NCBI GenBank assembly: GCA_946965045.2
Contig: OX337234.1
Span: 3,038,001-3,102,000, forward strand
DNA length: 64,000 nucleotides
Direction: 5' to 3'
Source of the DNA: Epithemia pelagica
Lineage: Eukaryota > Bacillariophyta > Bacillariophyceae > Surirellales > Surirellaceae
The position numbers and the translations under genes are program-made. Positions 17,801 to 27,553 of this stretch are shown piece after piece. Under the pieces are notes generated by a model. That model made no database searches and had not been told where the DNA came from. It saw only the letters and a list, made by a program, of their open reading frames with translations. Position 1 is the first letter of the stretch. Every line of letters begins with the position of its first letter.

Positions 17801-20274
17801 TGTCCCATCGAATGGAACAAATTGCACTCTTGCTTCACAATGAACAGTTGGCTCAAGTACATGCTGATGAAACAATTAGCCACGAGAGTCATGATAAATC
17901 TGGTCGACAAACAAGCTTGGAAAAGGAAGGAAGAGATTTGGCTGCTCTATTGACGAGCATGGCAGGGAACGACAAAGAGGCCTCTTCTGACGGTTCTTTG
18001 CCCAGTGGGTGGATGAGTATTGCACCTTGTGCTCATGTTTGGACCGCCTATGCCACGGACGAAGCATTGAACAATTTTCTGTCTCATGTTTTAAAGGCCC
18101 TATCAAGAGAAGCGATTTCGGAACAAAGCAAAATAGAGCAAAAAGTGGCAATGAACCTCGTCACTGATATTGCATTTCTTGACAATCAACGAGTTGGATC
18201 CATACTTTTCCAAATTGCACTAAACTGTGCGATCGATTGGATGGCCGAAGCATACGCTCTGGACAAAGGAAAATGGGCGGACTCATTAGCAAGCTTGTCC
18301 AGAAGATCACAAGGATCATTGCTAGACGTTGACGTTTTCGAAAAAGAGATGGAAAATTGCAAACTGGATCACAAAAAGGCAGACGCGTCTCTAACGTTCA
18401 ACGCCATCCTATCAGACACAGCTCGTCTTCTTCAATTCACCAATGGACTTCCCTCCAGCTTGCTTGAAGCTGGGGATGTGGCGCTATCCTTGTGCACCAC
18501 GGCATGGTTGGAATGGGTGATATTGTCCAACATTGGCAAAACCAAGGTTGATACCTTTAACAGATCCAGCATGATGTTGGCAAGTCCGATTCGTTCTCTT
18601 CTGGAAAAAACACTTGCACTTTACACAAGTCGGAAATGGGAAAGTCATTCGACAGCAAACACGTCGACCGGTGATTTTCTGGAGGGGCAGTTCACCTATC
18701 TGAACTACATGCTGTCGTCAACACAACAACTACTTTCTCTAAATGACAGAGAAGAGTCTCATGAAGGCATGAAAGACTTTATGATGGCAAGTGAAAGTCT
18801 TCTGGACAAGCTCTGGTGCCACCTTATACGAATGATTGCAATTGACCAAGATGGCTCGGGGAATCATCTTGGTCGCGTGGTAAATATGGCGGAAGTGGAA
18901 CAAAAGATCTCCTCTCCACGACGTTCTTCTTCGTCCAAAAGACCAAACCTAATCATGGGATTGCTGACCATCAAAAGTTTACTTTCCGGTGCGGAGCGTG
19001 CACGGGCAAGTTTCTTGGGCAAGGACCGCGATAAGCAGTCAGGCTTTTTGCTCAATCTATGGCACCAATGCTGGAAGTCCTTTGGATCGTTAACCAGCCG
19101 TTTTGCCTTTGGATTGACACACAAAGAGCTTTCCCGTATGGTTCTGGGAGATTTGGTGCGATGGATGAAACATTGGGGGATTCGGGAAGAAGGAGCTCTG
19201 ATACGCCTTCAAGATTTAGTTAAAAAGAATCTCAAAGAGTTGGATACTGGAGACAATGCCCAAGCCCGTCATACTCTCCATTATGGTCTTGCATGTCTTG
19301 TACAGATAAATCCTTCCCCGTCACAGGTGGCAATGATACTGGACGAGCTCACCAAAGAGACAAACGACAAGCGTAGCAAGAGTCTACTCGAGGCAACCTT
19401 TTGCCAACTTTTGAAAGACCTCGAGTCTACCGACTGCTACATGGCTGTTCAAAGGTGTCTTTCCTTGCGACGTGATTCCAAGTCCCCAAAATCATTGTCT
19501 GTAAGTTTGCGTGTTTTCACACTTGTCATGAAGCTCAAGGAAAATGATTCCAGTGTCATTACACAGGTTGTCAAGGACAAAAGTCAGGAAATCTTGTCGC
19601 TGGCTCTACATCCATTGTACCCCTTCCGACAGAATGAAAGTTGTGACCATGTGGCAAGAAATGTTGCCTTGTGGCAAGATCATGTTCAAGAAGCGAATCA
19701 TCTACTATGTGCTCTTATTCGACGCAAAGACGTCCTGGTTCTTCAGGAAAAGGATCTTGCCATCATTTTGTCCTATTTGAATCTTGTACTTAGTGGGAAA
19801 GCCTTGGAGGAGAAGAAAGAGGACACTTCAGACGTCTCAACACCTGTCTTTGTCAGCTGCAGCCGAACGCTTTTGCTGTTGTTGCAACGATGTGCGAAAC
19901 AACTGTATGCATGTGTTCCTCTGGTAATCTCGGTTTTGCACTCGTTCTGGATTTCCTCCATGACAAACATGATGGACAAAACTGATATTGCTCTTTGCGG
20001 CAACGAATTGTGTCGATTGTCCGAGGCCTTGGTTCCTCACAGAGAAGTGTACAAGAAACACGTCATTCCTCTGTTGCTGGACTTTGTGCGCCGGCTTGAC
20101 CAACAATCCCTCTTGGTCAAGAATGCACTGTTACCGTCAGTTTATTGTTTGTTGGATCTTTTGACCATTCATGAACAACGACAACTCAACGCACTCATGG
20201 ACACCACGTCCAAATCCAACTTTCGATCCATCTACCAAACCTATCAAAAGCTGTTTGCCTACAAAGGGCAGTAG
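14806..20274 (+). CDS. Urb2/Npa2-like ribosome biogenesis protein
   Basis: A single 1822-codon frame from an ATG. It begins with a Lys/Arg/Ser-rich nucleolar-type segment (SRKSSSTKKKKRKTRE), followed by an almost wholly helical, HEAT-like body. The extreme C-terminus is diagnostic: a helix pair ending in FRSIYQTYQKLFAYKGQ, like the conserved Urb2/Npa2 C-terminal domain in which a YxxYxKxxKYxGK-type string closes the protein. Urb2 acts in the nucleolus on early 60S precursors with Npa1/Urb1, Dbp6 and Rsa3 (yeast knowledge). The length is larger than yeast Urb2 (about 1170 aa) because of low-complexity inserts. No intron is needed. Divergent from methyltransferase B across 210 bp. Confidence 0.8.
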   Translation: MPNALKSRKSSSTKKKKRKTREPSNDDEDDHELGKSENDTPSIERITVTESQEPQPSVSNENGKKNASFPIQAPSQTTDSSKPTPSPLHEPKQDPMEELLPHCIEFSDGIHKNKKSHGPTVQDPSRKGFVRSVHVLVEYLEQAQADEKQLQQEQQQNEMTNPNPTTTKDQLLGRSMKETIAHLFFPWVVSQLQFLQGAPPSPATSSVITTTTKASTAPILQQELDRPFLYRCFHISLRTLLPVGSLTETSRQSHSSWSSHLKNGNLSVVSAILTQSTLAKLIPPLLEYALQAPIHSEKIATKASVKETQTARQLYSALLSFRDSVHESILFRPTLEKALGSLVVPLADSMSIGLTAGVSLEETSLSTDMSLSLTVTTLQWLHTTVLPRGNPKTTFHLLVQPSILAALSKLYYADPYRNGQNKDNMFPPNALKSSSGILPLDKNQTDNRSFASSDSNNTVSCWIHKMVAHGMVSCHHHLEGLLGILLQRRRRRQQEGPQNQDVATDKDYPLETNKAFRSYQEELVALLESGFLWPKESSTAQDENMNTDTMVVTQKQILACIRFLPVVWQEFLIQFDLLKLSKHGQHVQKKQRTDASSSSALTSSANAFEFFQLMATPLLCLLNNEDDHTLDRVIALEALSQLTRLLFVHNVYIASQDDAMQSQTHFLESIVTSLLEVQPRHPRMVDQGNASIPTKTPSEESALAHSIGTLKHLLQLNHHLLHSRLVPVLSMVCSFSVPTNPVHRDDDHPTNPASDMAVDFFVGLVDTYQKLRQSTSLVHSVLQVMSSLSSTSQKHGDGSKALLWLLRRANVQMAWSSAMHHSPSSEIQTLLETLSQWFSQTASLDDKIGDGPLDASMENNEENEKTKSSEKANNEGALDDTLDLATEFTVSLLQSVPVNQTTASSVSELVMKFNRSVVAPLSAHQSATSVNASALKLCAWLIRLQEQCAFWLGRQHELLEIPPGVQDQVRSACNRCKKETKDVHTFDSEPDKEALVLLVSHRMEQIALLLHNEQLAQVHADETISHESHDKSGRQTSLEKEGRDLAALLTSMAGNDKEASSDGSLPSGWMSIAPCAHVWTAYATDEALNNFLSHVLKALSREAISEQSKIEQKVAMNLVTDIAFLDNQRVGSILFQIALNCAIDWMAEAYALDKGKWADSLASLSRRSQGSLLDVDVFEKEMENCKLDHKKADASLTFNAILSDTARLLQFTNGLPSSLLEAGDVALSLCTTAWLEWVILSNIGKTKVDTFNRSSMMLASPIRSLLEKTLALYTSRKWESHSTANTSTGDFLEGQFTYLNYMLSSTQQLLSLNDREESHEGMKDFMMASESLLDKLWCHLIRMIAIDQDGSGNHLGRVVNMAEVEQKISSPRRSSSSKRPNLIMGLLTIKSLLSGAERARASFLGKDRDKQSGFLLNLWHQCWKSFGSLTSRFAFGLTHKELSRMVLGDLVRWMKHWGIREEGALIRLQDLVKKNLKELDTGDNAQARHTLHYGLACLVQINPSPSQVAMILDELTKETNDKRSKSLLEATFCQLLKDLESTDCYMAVQRCLSLRRDSKSPKSLSVSLRVFTLVMKLKENDSSVITQVVKDKSQEILSLALHPLYPFRQNESCDHVARNVALWQDHVQEANHLLCALIRRKDVLVLQEKDLAIILSYLNLVLSGKALEEKKEDTSDVSTPVFVSCSRTLLLLLQRCAKQLYACVPLVISVLHSFWISSMTNMMDKTDIALCGNELCRLSEALVPHREVYKKHVIPLLLDFVRRLDQQSLLVKNALLPSVYCLLDLLTIHEQRQLNALMDTTSKSNFRSIYQTYQKLFAYKGQ

Positions 20275-20528
20275 TGAGAAAAGGTCGCATTTGTCCTGTC
20301 TCAGTATCTATGTTCCTGGAGGACGAAACCCTTGGAAGATGTTGCCACGACGACTAATCCAGTCGGCAAGTCCGACCAACAACGAAATCACAATGTCTTG
20401 CTTGTTCGTGTTCAAGAATCCTCCTCAGAGTTTCTTACCGTGTTGTCATTACACGTTTGCCAATTGTTGAGTTGGTTTTGTCTGCACAAACGAAACGTAA
20501 TCATACGTCCTCTTGAAGCAACCTACAC

Positions 20529-21047
20529 ATGGATGAATCTCCAACCGCAAAGTGTTTCTGTTCAGGCACCTGTGAGAGAGATATTTCTATTAGAATCACC
20601 TCATTCCATTTTGTCACCGCGACAAATACAACAGTGATGGCGTTGCTGTCTCTCAGTCGTACTGCTGTCCTGTTCACGAGAATTCAAGGACTGTGGAGAG
20701 GGGAACGTGACGATGGACCGTCGTCTACGTGGTGCTCTTTTATAGCTCAGAGCGACTGCATCGAATGTGATTCAAGGATGTTTCTCTTGGACAGCCTTTG
20801 TGTGGTCGTAGGTTGTTTGAAGATTGTCAAAGCTGTACGTCGCTATGCCACAACGAAAACCATGAACCAGCCCAGTGCCAATGTTCGATTCGCTTTCTTC
20901 GTTTGGATGGAACTTTTGGTCATCTCGCGCATCACATGGTCACCACCACAAATTTGTGAGCTCCTCGTGCATTCCAGATTCTGGCACAGGGCCTATGACA
21001 AATCCATGATGTTCCAAGTTCCAAGGCTTCCCATTGGGGTTATCTGA
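20529..21047 (+). CDS. Unrecognised 172-aa ORF
   Basis: An ATG-started frame with a plausible hydrophobic pattern (MFLLDSLCVVVGCLKIV; FAFFVWMELLVISRITW) but no family I recognise. It overlaps the end of another open plus-strand frame (20332-20637), which also reads like protein (FLTVLSLHVCQLLSWF). The two could be exons, or halves of a frame-shifted gene, downstream of the Urb2-like gene. It could equally be non-coding. The start is uncertain. Confidence 0.28.
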   Translation: MDESPTAKCFCSGTCERDISIRITSFHFVTATNTTVMALLSLSRTAVLFTRIQGLWRGERDDGPSSTWCSFIAQSDCIECDSRMFLLDSLCVVVGCLKIVKAVRRYATTKTMNQPSANVRFAFFVWMELLVISRITWSPPQICELLVHSRFWHRAYDKSMMFQVPRLPIGVI

Positions 21048-21275
21048 CGTGTAGGTGGTGTGACAAGCCGACTCTTGCCCATGGCTGAAGTTCAAAACAA
21101 AAAACGAACAGAAAACCGAACGCTTCGCATTGGAAGGGTTGTTCACTTAAGCGCCTTTTCAACGTCATTCCATTTTTGTTCAGTCGCGTTTCAGTTGTCG
21201 GAGAAACCGACGGACAATTGTGCTCATAAAACAATCCTAACGCAAAATCAAAGACGAATAGTTCTATACCACACC

Positions 21276-22583
21276 ATGAAGACGCAATCTACTCGGCATC
21301 CAGTCCATCGCGAAAGCTCAGTCGGGTCCCATTGTACCAATGTGCCATCTCTGCGTAAAGCGTGCTGTTGCGGAGTGTGTTTCCTGTCCATGTGCCCAAG
21401 TTCTGTTTGCGGCAAACTGGACTCTACAACCCACATGCCATTTCCGGGCCAGGATCTGGCCTTTGGCTACCTTGCTCTGGGAAACAGCCACAGTCATGAA
21501 GCTGGGCGTACCAGTTTCCCCCGACTACCGGCTTTGGTTGGCCAAAGTCATGCTGCCTTGGCGGTTCGCACCACAGATACCGAGCAACAACCTGGCACAA
21601 CGCCAATTAGCTGCGACTCCAAGATTCCAGTTGGTCTCTTTGGGAGGAACGAGTATCTTCATCCGATTAACAAGAATTCCATTCCAACAGAGGCTTCTGC
21701 TAACTTACACCGAGACCCCTTTGATCCCCGATTTCGAAGCAGCCACAGGTGTTCCAAACGAGCGGTTGCCCAAGTGAACCAGCGACTTCACCAGCGTTTG
21801 AAAGCGAACCTGCCATTCAAGATCTTTTGTGACCTGGACGGTGTCCTTGTTGACTTTGAAGCTGGTATCCAGAAACTTTTGGGACGGTCCACATCTGAAT
21901 TGGACAAACCCACCATGTGGCGTTTGATTGCCGAGTCCAATACAGCCTTTTTTGAGACTTTGCCATGGACGGCTGATGGTCCTCGACTCTGGAATGCGAT
22001 TCAACATTTGAACCCTGACATTTTGACAGGAGTCCCAGATCTTCCATGTTCCCGGATGGAAAAATGGCAATGGTGCAGTCGACATTTGGGAATGGAGGAA
22101 TGTCGACTCATTGACATGGCAGGAGAGGACGACTTTGATCATGCCATGGTCAATGACACACCCCGGGCATGTCCGAACCAAAAGAGAAAAAGACGTGTCG
22201 CCAATATCATTACCTGTTGGTCGTACAACAAACACTATGAAAGCGGGGAGAATGCAGTCTTGATTGACGATCGCATTGCACTCAAAGAGTCTTGGGAAGC
22301 CAAGGGTGGAATCTTTGTTCACCATACCAACACGGATACTACCTTGACCAAACTTGAGGACCTCGGGATCTTGGCAAACTTCCAAAAGACACGTCGTTCG
22401 TCAACGCAATTTTTGTTCATGAATTGCATACGAGCCAACAAGAATGGTGCGGGAGGTCTGGCCTTTCCATCGCAGCTGTGGGATTCCAGCAGGGTGAGGA
22501 CTTGCTCTTTCGGTCCTGACTACAAGTCGTTGAAAAGCTCTCGTTCCAGCACACGAGTATTGGCTCCCGAGATGAGGCCCTAG
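21276..22583 (+). CDS. HAD-superfamily hydrolase (5'-nucleotidase-like)
   Basis: 435 aa from the ATG at 21276 (context acaccATGa); the frame is open 72 codons further upstream to a TTG. The HAD domain starts at about residue 182: FCDLDGVLVDF holds the nucleophile Asp186 and acid/base Asp188. Then come MWRLI and FFETLPW, the second-motif region NPDILTGVP, and a C-terminal NAVLIDDR plus WEAKGGIFVHHTN that closes the Mg site. The layout matches small HAD phosphatases related to the 5'(3')-deoxyribonucleotidase group; the substrate is unknown. The 180 residues before the domain have no recognised fold, and here a second plus-strand frame (21340-21777) is open and reads at least as well, so the N-terminal half may be misframed or spliced. 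The domain itself is secure. Confidence 0.75.
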   Translation: MKTQSTRHPVHRESSVGSHCTNVPSLRKACCCGVCFLSMCPSSVCGKLDSTTHMPFPGQDLAFGYLALGNSHSHEAGRTSFPRLPALVGQSHAALAVRTTDTEQQPGTTPISCDSKIPVGLFGRNEYLHPINKNSIPTEASANLHRDPFDPRFRSSHRCSKRAVAQVNQRLHQRLKANLPFKIFCDLDGVLVDFEAGIQKLLGRSTSELDKPTMWRLIAESNTAFFETLPWTADGPRLWNAIQHLNPDILTGVPDLPCSRMEKWQWCSRHLGMEECRLIDMAGEDDFDHAMVNDTPRACPNQKRKRRVANIITCWSYNKHYESGENAVLIDDRIALKESWEAKGGIFVHHTNTDTTLTKLEDLGILANFQKTRRSSTQFLFMNCIRANKNGAGGLAFPSQLWDSSRVRTCSFGPDYKSLKSSRSSTRVLAPEMRP

Positions 22584-23416
22584 AGTGATCGGGCCCGCCA
22601 AAGAGGGTCACAACACCCGAGTAGGTTAGTGAATAATTACATTTGATACTTACTCAAAGCGGACAGCAAATGAGTAACATCCTTTTGCTCCTATGAATGA
22701 TCAATTTGACGGTAGAAATCAAGAACGATAGAGTTATTCATCTTCTTGCCTTGTAAGCATCATGCTACCCCGTCTACCTGCTACGTGTGTGAATATCATG
22801 CTATTTTTGCTATCATAGCTAGGAGTAAATGATAGGAGTACGCCTTGGAGTATAGAGGAGTAGGAGTAGGTAGATTGTCCGACAAAGTCAGCTACCTTGA
22901 GCGGGTAGCTTGGGTAGCTCCACAGCCTCTCCAAATGAGATTTTCGTGTGAAATCGGAACAGCTCGTCTGGTATAGATAAATAAAGGGCTTAAGTATATT
23001 CTGATCTTTGCAAGATGACGTACTCGTAGTATACGAGATTTCACTCGTAACTCACGAGAAGTTTACGAGAGGAGTATAGAGTAGGGAGGCTTAAAAAGGG
23101 CAATTATCATCATGAAACCCAGAACGTACTACCTCTACGAGTACGAGTGTATGTATTGTAGGTTGTAGGTGTTGTACGAGTACGAGTAGGTTGTAGGACC
23201 TGTTCCCTCATCATATTCGGGGGCTTAGGCTCTAGCAGGAACAGACAGCCCATGAATCTCGTGAAAGAATCTCGTAGATGCAAATAAGATCCATGACATT
23301 GGGGACGGATCTTTTTCCGCAGTCAGAAGTCAGAAGGTGCTGCCAAAGATTCTTGTCCGATATAGTTCGCAGTGTTTCCCATAGCCACAAATCTGGTCGG
23401 CACAGTTTCTCGCACC
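22584..23416. other. Intergenic with TACGAG-rich repeats
   Basis: 833 bp without a gene. Between about 23015 and 23200 it is dense in ACGAG/CTCGT pentamers. It contains a two-copy motif: TACGAGTACGAGT followed by GTAGGTTGTAGG at 23136-23169 and again, more tightly packed, at 23175-23197. It is upstream of the SurE-like gene and could include its regulatory region. Confidence 0.55.
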
Positions 23417-25405
23417 ATGAAGCTCAGCACCGTCTCTCTCCTCCCTCTTGTCCTTTGCTCCACACAGGCCTTGAATGTCATCTTGACGAACGATGATGGC
23501 TTTGAGACCGAGCTAATCCAATCTCTGTTTCGGACCCTCCGCGATGCTGGACACGACGTTGTCATGTCGGCTCCCTACGAGGGCTACGAGGGCCAAAGCG
23601 GCACCTCTGGAAAGATTGACTTTCTCCGCCCCATTTTGCCAACGTCCGAGGCGAGTCCTGGAGGCACCCTTCCAGCCGGATCTCCGGGAGTGGGACCAAC
23701 CACTGTGGAGGACAAGCAGTTCTATGTGAACGGAGCCGTCACGGGCGCTCTTTTGCACGGCATTGACGTGCTTGGTCCTCAGTTTTTTGGATCGCGCGAC
23801 GGCATTGACCTCGTCCTGTCCGGTCCCAACGAAGGCTCCAACACGGGCTTGCTCACGCCCCACTCCGGTACTGTGGCCGCTGCTGTCACTGCCATCAACA
23901 AGGGTATTCCTGCCATGGCCATGTCAGCCACTACCGATGAAGCAAACCCCGAGCTGATTGCGCAGCTCGCTCTCAAGGTCATTGACACCACCTTTCCCAC
24001 CCTTCAAAGCCTGGAAGGTGAAAACCTTGGTTTCAATGTCAACTTTCCCACCACTACAGATGGAACTACAGCGGACGACTACTCTTTGGTGGCCTCCAAG
24101 ATCGGCTTGAACGGATTGGTGGGCCTTGAGTTCATCCTCGACATGACCGAGTGTTCCTTTGCATCCGGTTTGCCCGCCTTGCCCGGCATGTGTTTGGCGC
24201 TCCCCATCACGTCGGCAGGGTACCCCGAAGACTCTGATCCTTTGAGCGAGTACAACGTCATTACCGGCTCCGACAATCCTCGTCAGATTGCCATCTCGTG
24301 GATCGATGGCACCTACGCGGCTACTCTTCCCGAAGGAGTGGAGCTGGATTTGGGAGAGGCGTTGCCTTCCCCCAATAGTGTTGCGAATCCACTCAACATT
24401 ATCCTTACAAACGATGATGGATTTGAGACTCCTCTCATTCAGGCCCTTTTCTTTGCCCTGCAAAATGCTGGTCACAACGTTGTCATGTCGGCGCCGTACG
24501 AGGGTCAGAGTGGAACCTCGGGTCTCATTCAATTCCTTGCTCCGCTCGGACCTACGGAGAATGACAGTCCTGGTGGAACGATTCTCGCTGGAGCTCCCGC
24601 CGTCGGTCTCACCACGCTCGATGGTGTCAACGGCAAGCAGTTTTACGTTGCTGGCGCCGTCACTTCGGCCGTCACGCACGGCATTGATGTGCTGGCCCCC
24701 CAGTTCTTTGGTGGCACACGGCCCGATCTGGTCATTTCGGGTCCCAATGAAGGCCAAAACACGGGTGTTGTGACGCCCCACTCGGGGACTGTGGCCGCTG
24801 CCGTGACGGCTCTCAACAAGGGCATTCCAGCCATGGCCGTGTCAGCAGATGGGGACGAGGCCAATCCGGAGTTGATTGGTGCCTTGATGGTCAAATTGGT
24901 CGAAAATGTCTATACCAGCATCCCGGCTGGATTTGGCCTCAATGTCAACTTCCCCGCCACGACCACGACCGGTTTGGGTGCACTGGATACCTACACATTT
25001 GTCAATAGTGTCGTCGGACGCAATGCCATTGTGGGTCTCAATTTCATTATGAATTTGACCGAATGTGCCTTCCTCGGTGGCGCCGGTGCGCCCTCCCCGG
25101 GAATGTGCCTTGGTGCTCCCATTGAGTCGGTGGGATACGAGGCGGACTCCAATGCACTCAGTGAGTTCAACGTCTTTAACAATGACCCCTTGGCTGTGGC
25201 GGTATCCCCCATCCAAGGTACCTACCAGGCCGATGTCTCGTTGGGGCTCACCTTGGAGCCAACGTCAGCGCCCACAATGGCACCAACGGAAGCTCCATCC
25301 ATGGCAACTTCTTCGGCCGCGTTCGTGGGTGACTCCGCCGGCAATCATGTCGTCGTCACCCTCCTTGTGTGGACCGTCTTGGCCGCCGTTGGCCTCGCCT
25401 TTTAA
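23417..25405 (+). CDS. Secreted protein with two SurE-type nucleotidase/phosphatase domains
   Basis: 662 aa from the ATG at 23417 (GCACCATG). Residues 1-18 are a signal peptide (MKLSTVSLLPLVLCSTQA). Two similar SurE domains follow. Domain 1 (about 19-320) has NVILTNDDGFE (NDDG 25-28), SGPNEGSN (135-142) and PHSGTVAAA (148-156). Domain 2 (about 326-620) has NIILTNDDGFE (NDDG 332-335), SGPNEGQN (441-448) and PHSGTVAAA. These are the SurE metal-site motifs; SurE enzymes remove phosphate from nucleoside 5'/3'-monophosphates with a divalent metal. The tail has SAPTMAPTEAPSM, then a small-residue patch and a terminal hydrophobic helix (VVVTLLVWTVLAAVGLAF), as in GPI-anchored proteins. Extracellular phosphate scavenging is a reasonable inference. 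Codon use is more G/C-ending than in neighbours. Confidence 0.88.
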   Translation: MKLSTVSLLPLVLCSTQALNVILTNDDGFETELIQSLFRTLRDAGHDVVMSAPYEGYEGQSGTSGKIDFLRPILPTSEASPGGTLPAGSPGVGPTTVEDKQFYVNGAVTGALLHGIDVLGPQFFGSRDGIDLVLSGPNEGSNTGLLTPHSGTVAAAVTAINKGIPAMAMSATTDEANPELIAQLALKVIDTTFPTLQSLEGENLGFNVNFPTTTDGTTADDYSLVASKIGLNGLVGLEFILDMTECSFASGLPALPGMCLALPITSAGYPEDSDPLSEYNVITGSDNPRQIAISWIDGTYAATLPEGVELDLGEALPSPNSVANPLNIILTNDDGFETPLIQALFFALQNAGHNVVMSAPYEGQSGTSGLIQFLAPLGPTENDSPGGTILAGAPAVGLTTLDGVNGKQFYVAGAVTSAVTHGIDVLAPQFFGGTRPDLVISGPNEGQNTGVVTPHSGTVAAAVTALNKGIPAMAVSADGDEANPELIGALMVKLVENVYTSIPAGFGLNVNFPATTTTGLGALDTYTFVNSVVGRNAIVGLNFIMNLTECAFLGGAGAPSPGMCLGAPIESVGYEADSNALSEFNVFNNDPLAVAVSPIQGTYQADVSLGLTLEPTSAPTMAPTEAPSMATSSAAFVGDSAGNHVVVTLLVWTVLAAVGLAF

Positions 25406-25710
25406 TGTTTGTGGCGGTCGACGTCATTGTAGTTGCATATGGGCTGCTGTAAAGTCTTTTCTAATGGCAGTGTTAAAGTGGTCTATCTTTCTCTACGAAC
25501 CATCTCGAGTTCCTATACCTTGCTAATAACTATGTGTCTCCAGAAAAAACGGGAAGGTACGTGCTCGGCTCATGCCCTGTAGAATGGCTGCCCTCTACCA
25601 CTATAATCGACGAGTGTGGTCGATAGTGGGATTGATTGGCACTTGCCGATTCGTGGCGTTCTCTCGGGTTTGATTCCGTGCCATGCGCACGTGTCATGCT
25701 TGTCGACTCT
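25406..25710. other. Convergent 3' intergenic region, partly duplicated elsewhere
   Basis: 305 bp between two convergent genes. Bases from about 25615 onward, the presumed 3' UTR of the DUF1769-like gene, reappear with changes at about 55627-55715 together with the end of its coding region. Confidence 0.6.
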
Positions 25711-27553
25711 CTAGGGTTGTCGTTCACCATTCCCCAAATAGGTGAGTTGAATCCCAAAATGATAGCGATTGTGTTGTTGCCAATGAATGGCATCTTCTTC
25801 TTGTTGCGACTTGGTCGAGTCACCGTTCTTGAGGTTGGCGTCTTCTTCTTTTGGGTGATGATTGTCATCGAAAGAGGATGGTGGAACATGTTCGTACATG
25901 GCAATCCTCAGGGGCGACGATCCCCAAAAGGTGGACAAGTGTGTTCCCGATCCCACCGGCAAGTGATCTAATTTCCAATGCGCCAAATGAAAAAACATGG
26001 TCGAAAAGGTGAGCGAATAAATATCTCGTGTATTCCACTCCCAGGTCGATTGAGACAATCGTTGCAATCGATCTGGTTCTTCAAAGGCGTGTGCCGTCAT
26101 GGGTGGAGGCTCACTGCCCGCCGGTGTCACATGAATGCGGGTCCATCCCAAATGAGCCGGAACCACAATGCGGGGCAAATCGTCCAACCGCGTTGAGGTC
26201 GTGTCATCATTCAGATGTTCATTGTTGTCGTCCTGGTTGCGGTGCGTCCTTGAACGACTAGTACTACTACGAGGATGACGACCACCGCCACCATAGGAAT
26301 AGTGCAATTGGGGACAAAATCCTTGAATGAGACGCAACAAGAGCGTTGTAAGACGGTACATCCAGGGACCGAGCTGGAGGGGTCTCAACCTTTCCCCGCC
26401 CATGTATACGCGACCCGTGGTTGGTGCCTGTTTGAATTGACCCTGTACTTGAATAATAATTTGCTTCTTATTGGTGATTGGTTGGGGTGAAGAAGAAGCC
26501 CACAATCGCGGGGACCAATAGGGATCATCGTCGGGATGGGCCGGTCGTAACAAGACCAAGAGTTTGCCTCGAAACAAGTCGGTTTCAAACTCGTACGGTG
26601 TTTCGTCATTGAGAACAAATGGCTCTGCTGTTTGTTGGTGTTGCTGTTGGACAGTGTGGGATCCATACTGACCACTGCTATGTTGCAACAATTGGACTTG
26701 CAGCATGGGAAATTTGTTGGGTTTGGAGGACGTTCCATGAGTGGATTCGTTCTTGGTATGACTCATGGTTTTCCTCCATGCACCATTCTCCTGAGCTTGT
26801 GGCTTGCGAGAACGTCGATGGATGTTGTTCTTGTTGTTGATGGGATGGTAGGGTGCCAGTGCTTGTTGCAACCAGTGCATCACAATCGTCCTCCATCTAT
26901 TAGGGGTGGATTGTGTTGTGGATTGTTGCTGACGATTTGGAACATGAGACAATGTTGTTCTCTCGGGTTTTGGTGGTGGTTGTTGGAGTGGCGTGGAGGA
27001 AGGTTTTATTAACGAGTGTTGTTCCAAACCATGCGCACCCAACACTGTATTCTTCCACGACATGCTTCTTGTGGTGAGTACCATTATCATCAGTAAGAGG
27101 AGGAGGAGGATGACCACCATTCTCCTCCCCCACGTTCTGGAGGCTGTAACTACGGAATCTGATGCATCCCATCTTGTTGTTGTTGTTGTTGTTGTTGTTG
27201 TGTTTCGAAAGTAGTTGGTCCACGACTGTTGCGTCGAACTATCCACCCTTGGTGTTCGTACTGTGGTCGGTGTGGTTGTAGTTATGGTTGTTTGTGGAAC
27301 GGTCCATCCATTCCTTATTCTCCACCAGTCAATCCAGTGGTGATCCAGTTCGAGATCCAACCATGACGACGAGGACGACGACGAAGTCGAGGAGGATTCG
27401 AACGAAGGAGCAGAGGACTGTCCAATTTCAGCCGCAAGATTGGAATCAAGAGCCGCAGCAACACAGTAAAGTGAGTGTGTATGATACTAGGTAGGTAGGT
27501 ATATGTATGAGTGGACAAGCCAACCAACTCTCGTGTCCGCCACTCACCTCCAT
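25711..27553 (-). CDS. DUF1769-like type II membrane protein, probably two exons
   Basis: The long frame (25711 up to about 27486) lacks an upstream ATG. A consistent model has a first exon ATG GAG at 27548-27553 with donor GTGAGT, a 130-nt intron (27418-27547, ending in CAG) and exon 2 from 27417, giving 570 aa. An alternative start is the ATG at 27120. After a Ser/Thr-rich head there is a signal-anchor helix (MVVILLLLLLMIMVLTT). The C-terminal half resembles DUF1769: FETDLFRGKLLVLLRP, IIIQVQGQFK, VYMGGERLRPLQL and FCPQLHYSYG. This family is found in fungi and algae and has no settled function. The last 60 codons and the 3' UTR are duplicated as a broken copy near 55.5 kb. A CACGTG module lies 370-416 bp beyond the proposed start. 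Confidence 0.65.
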
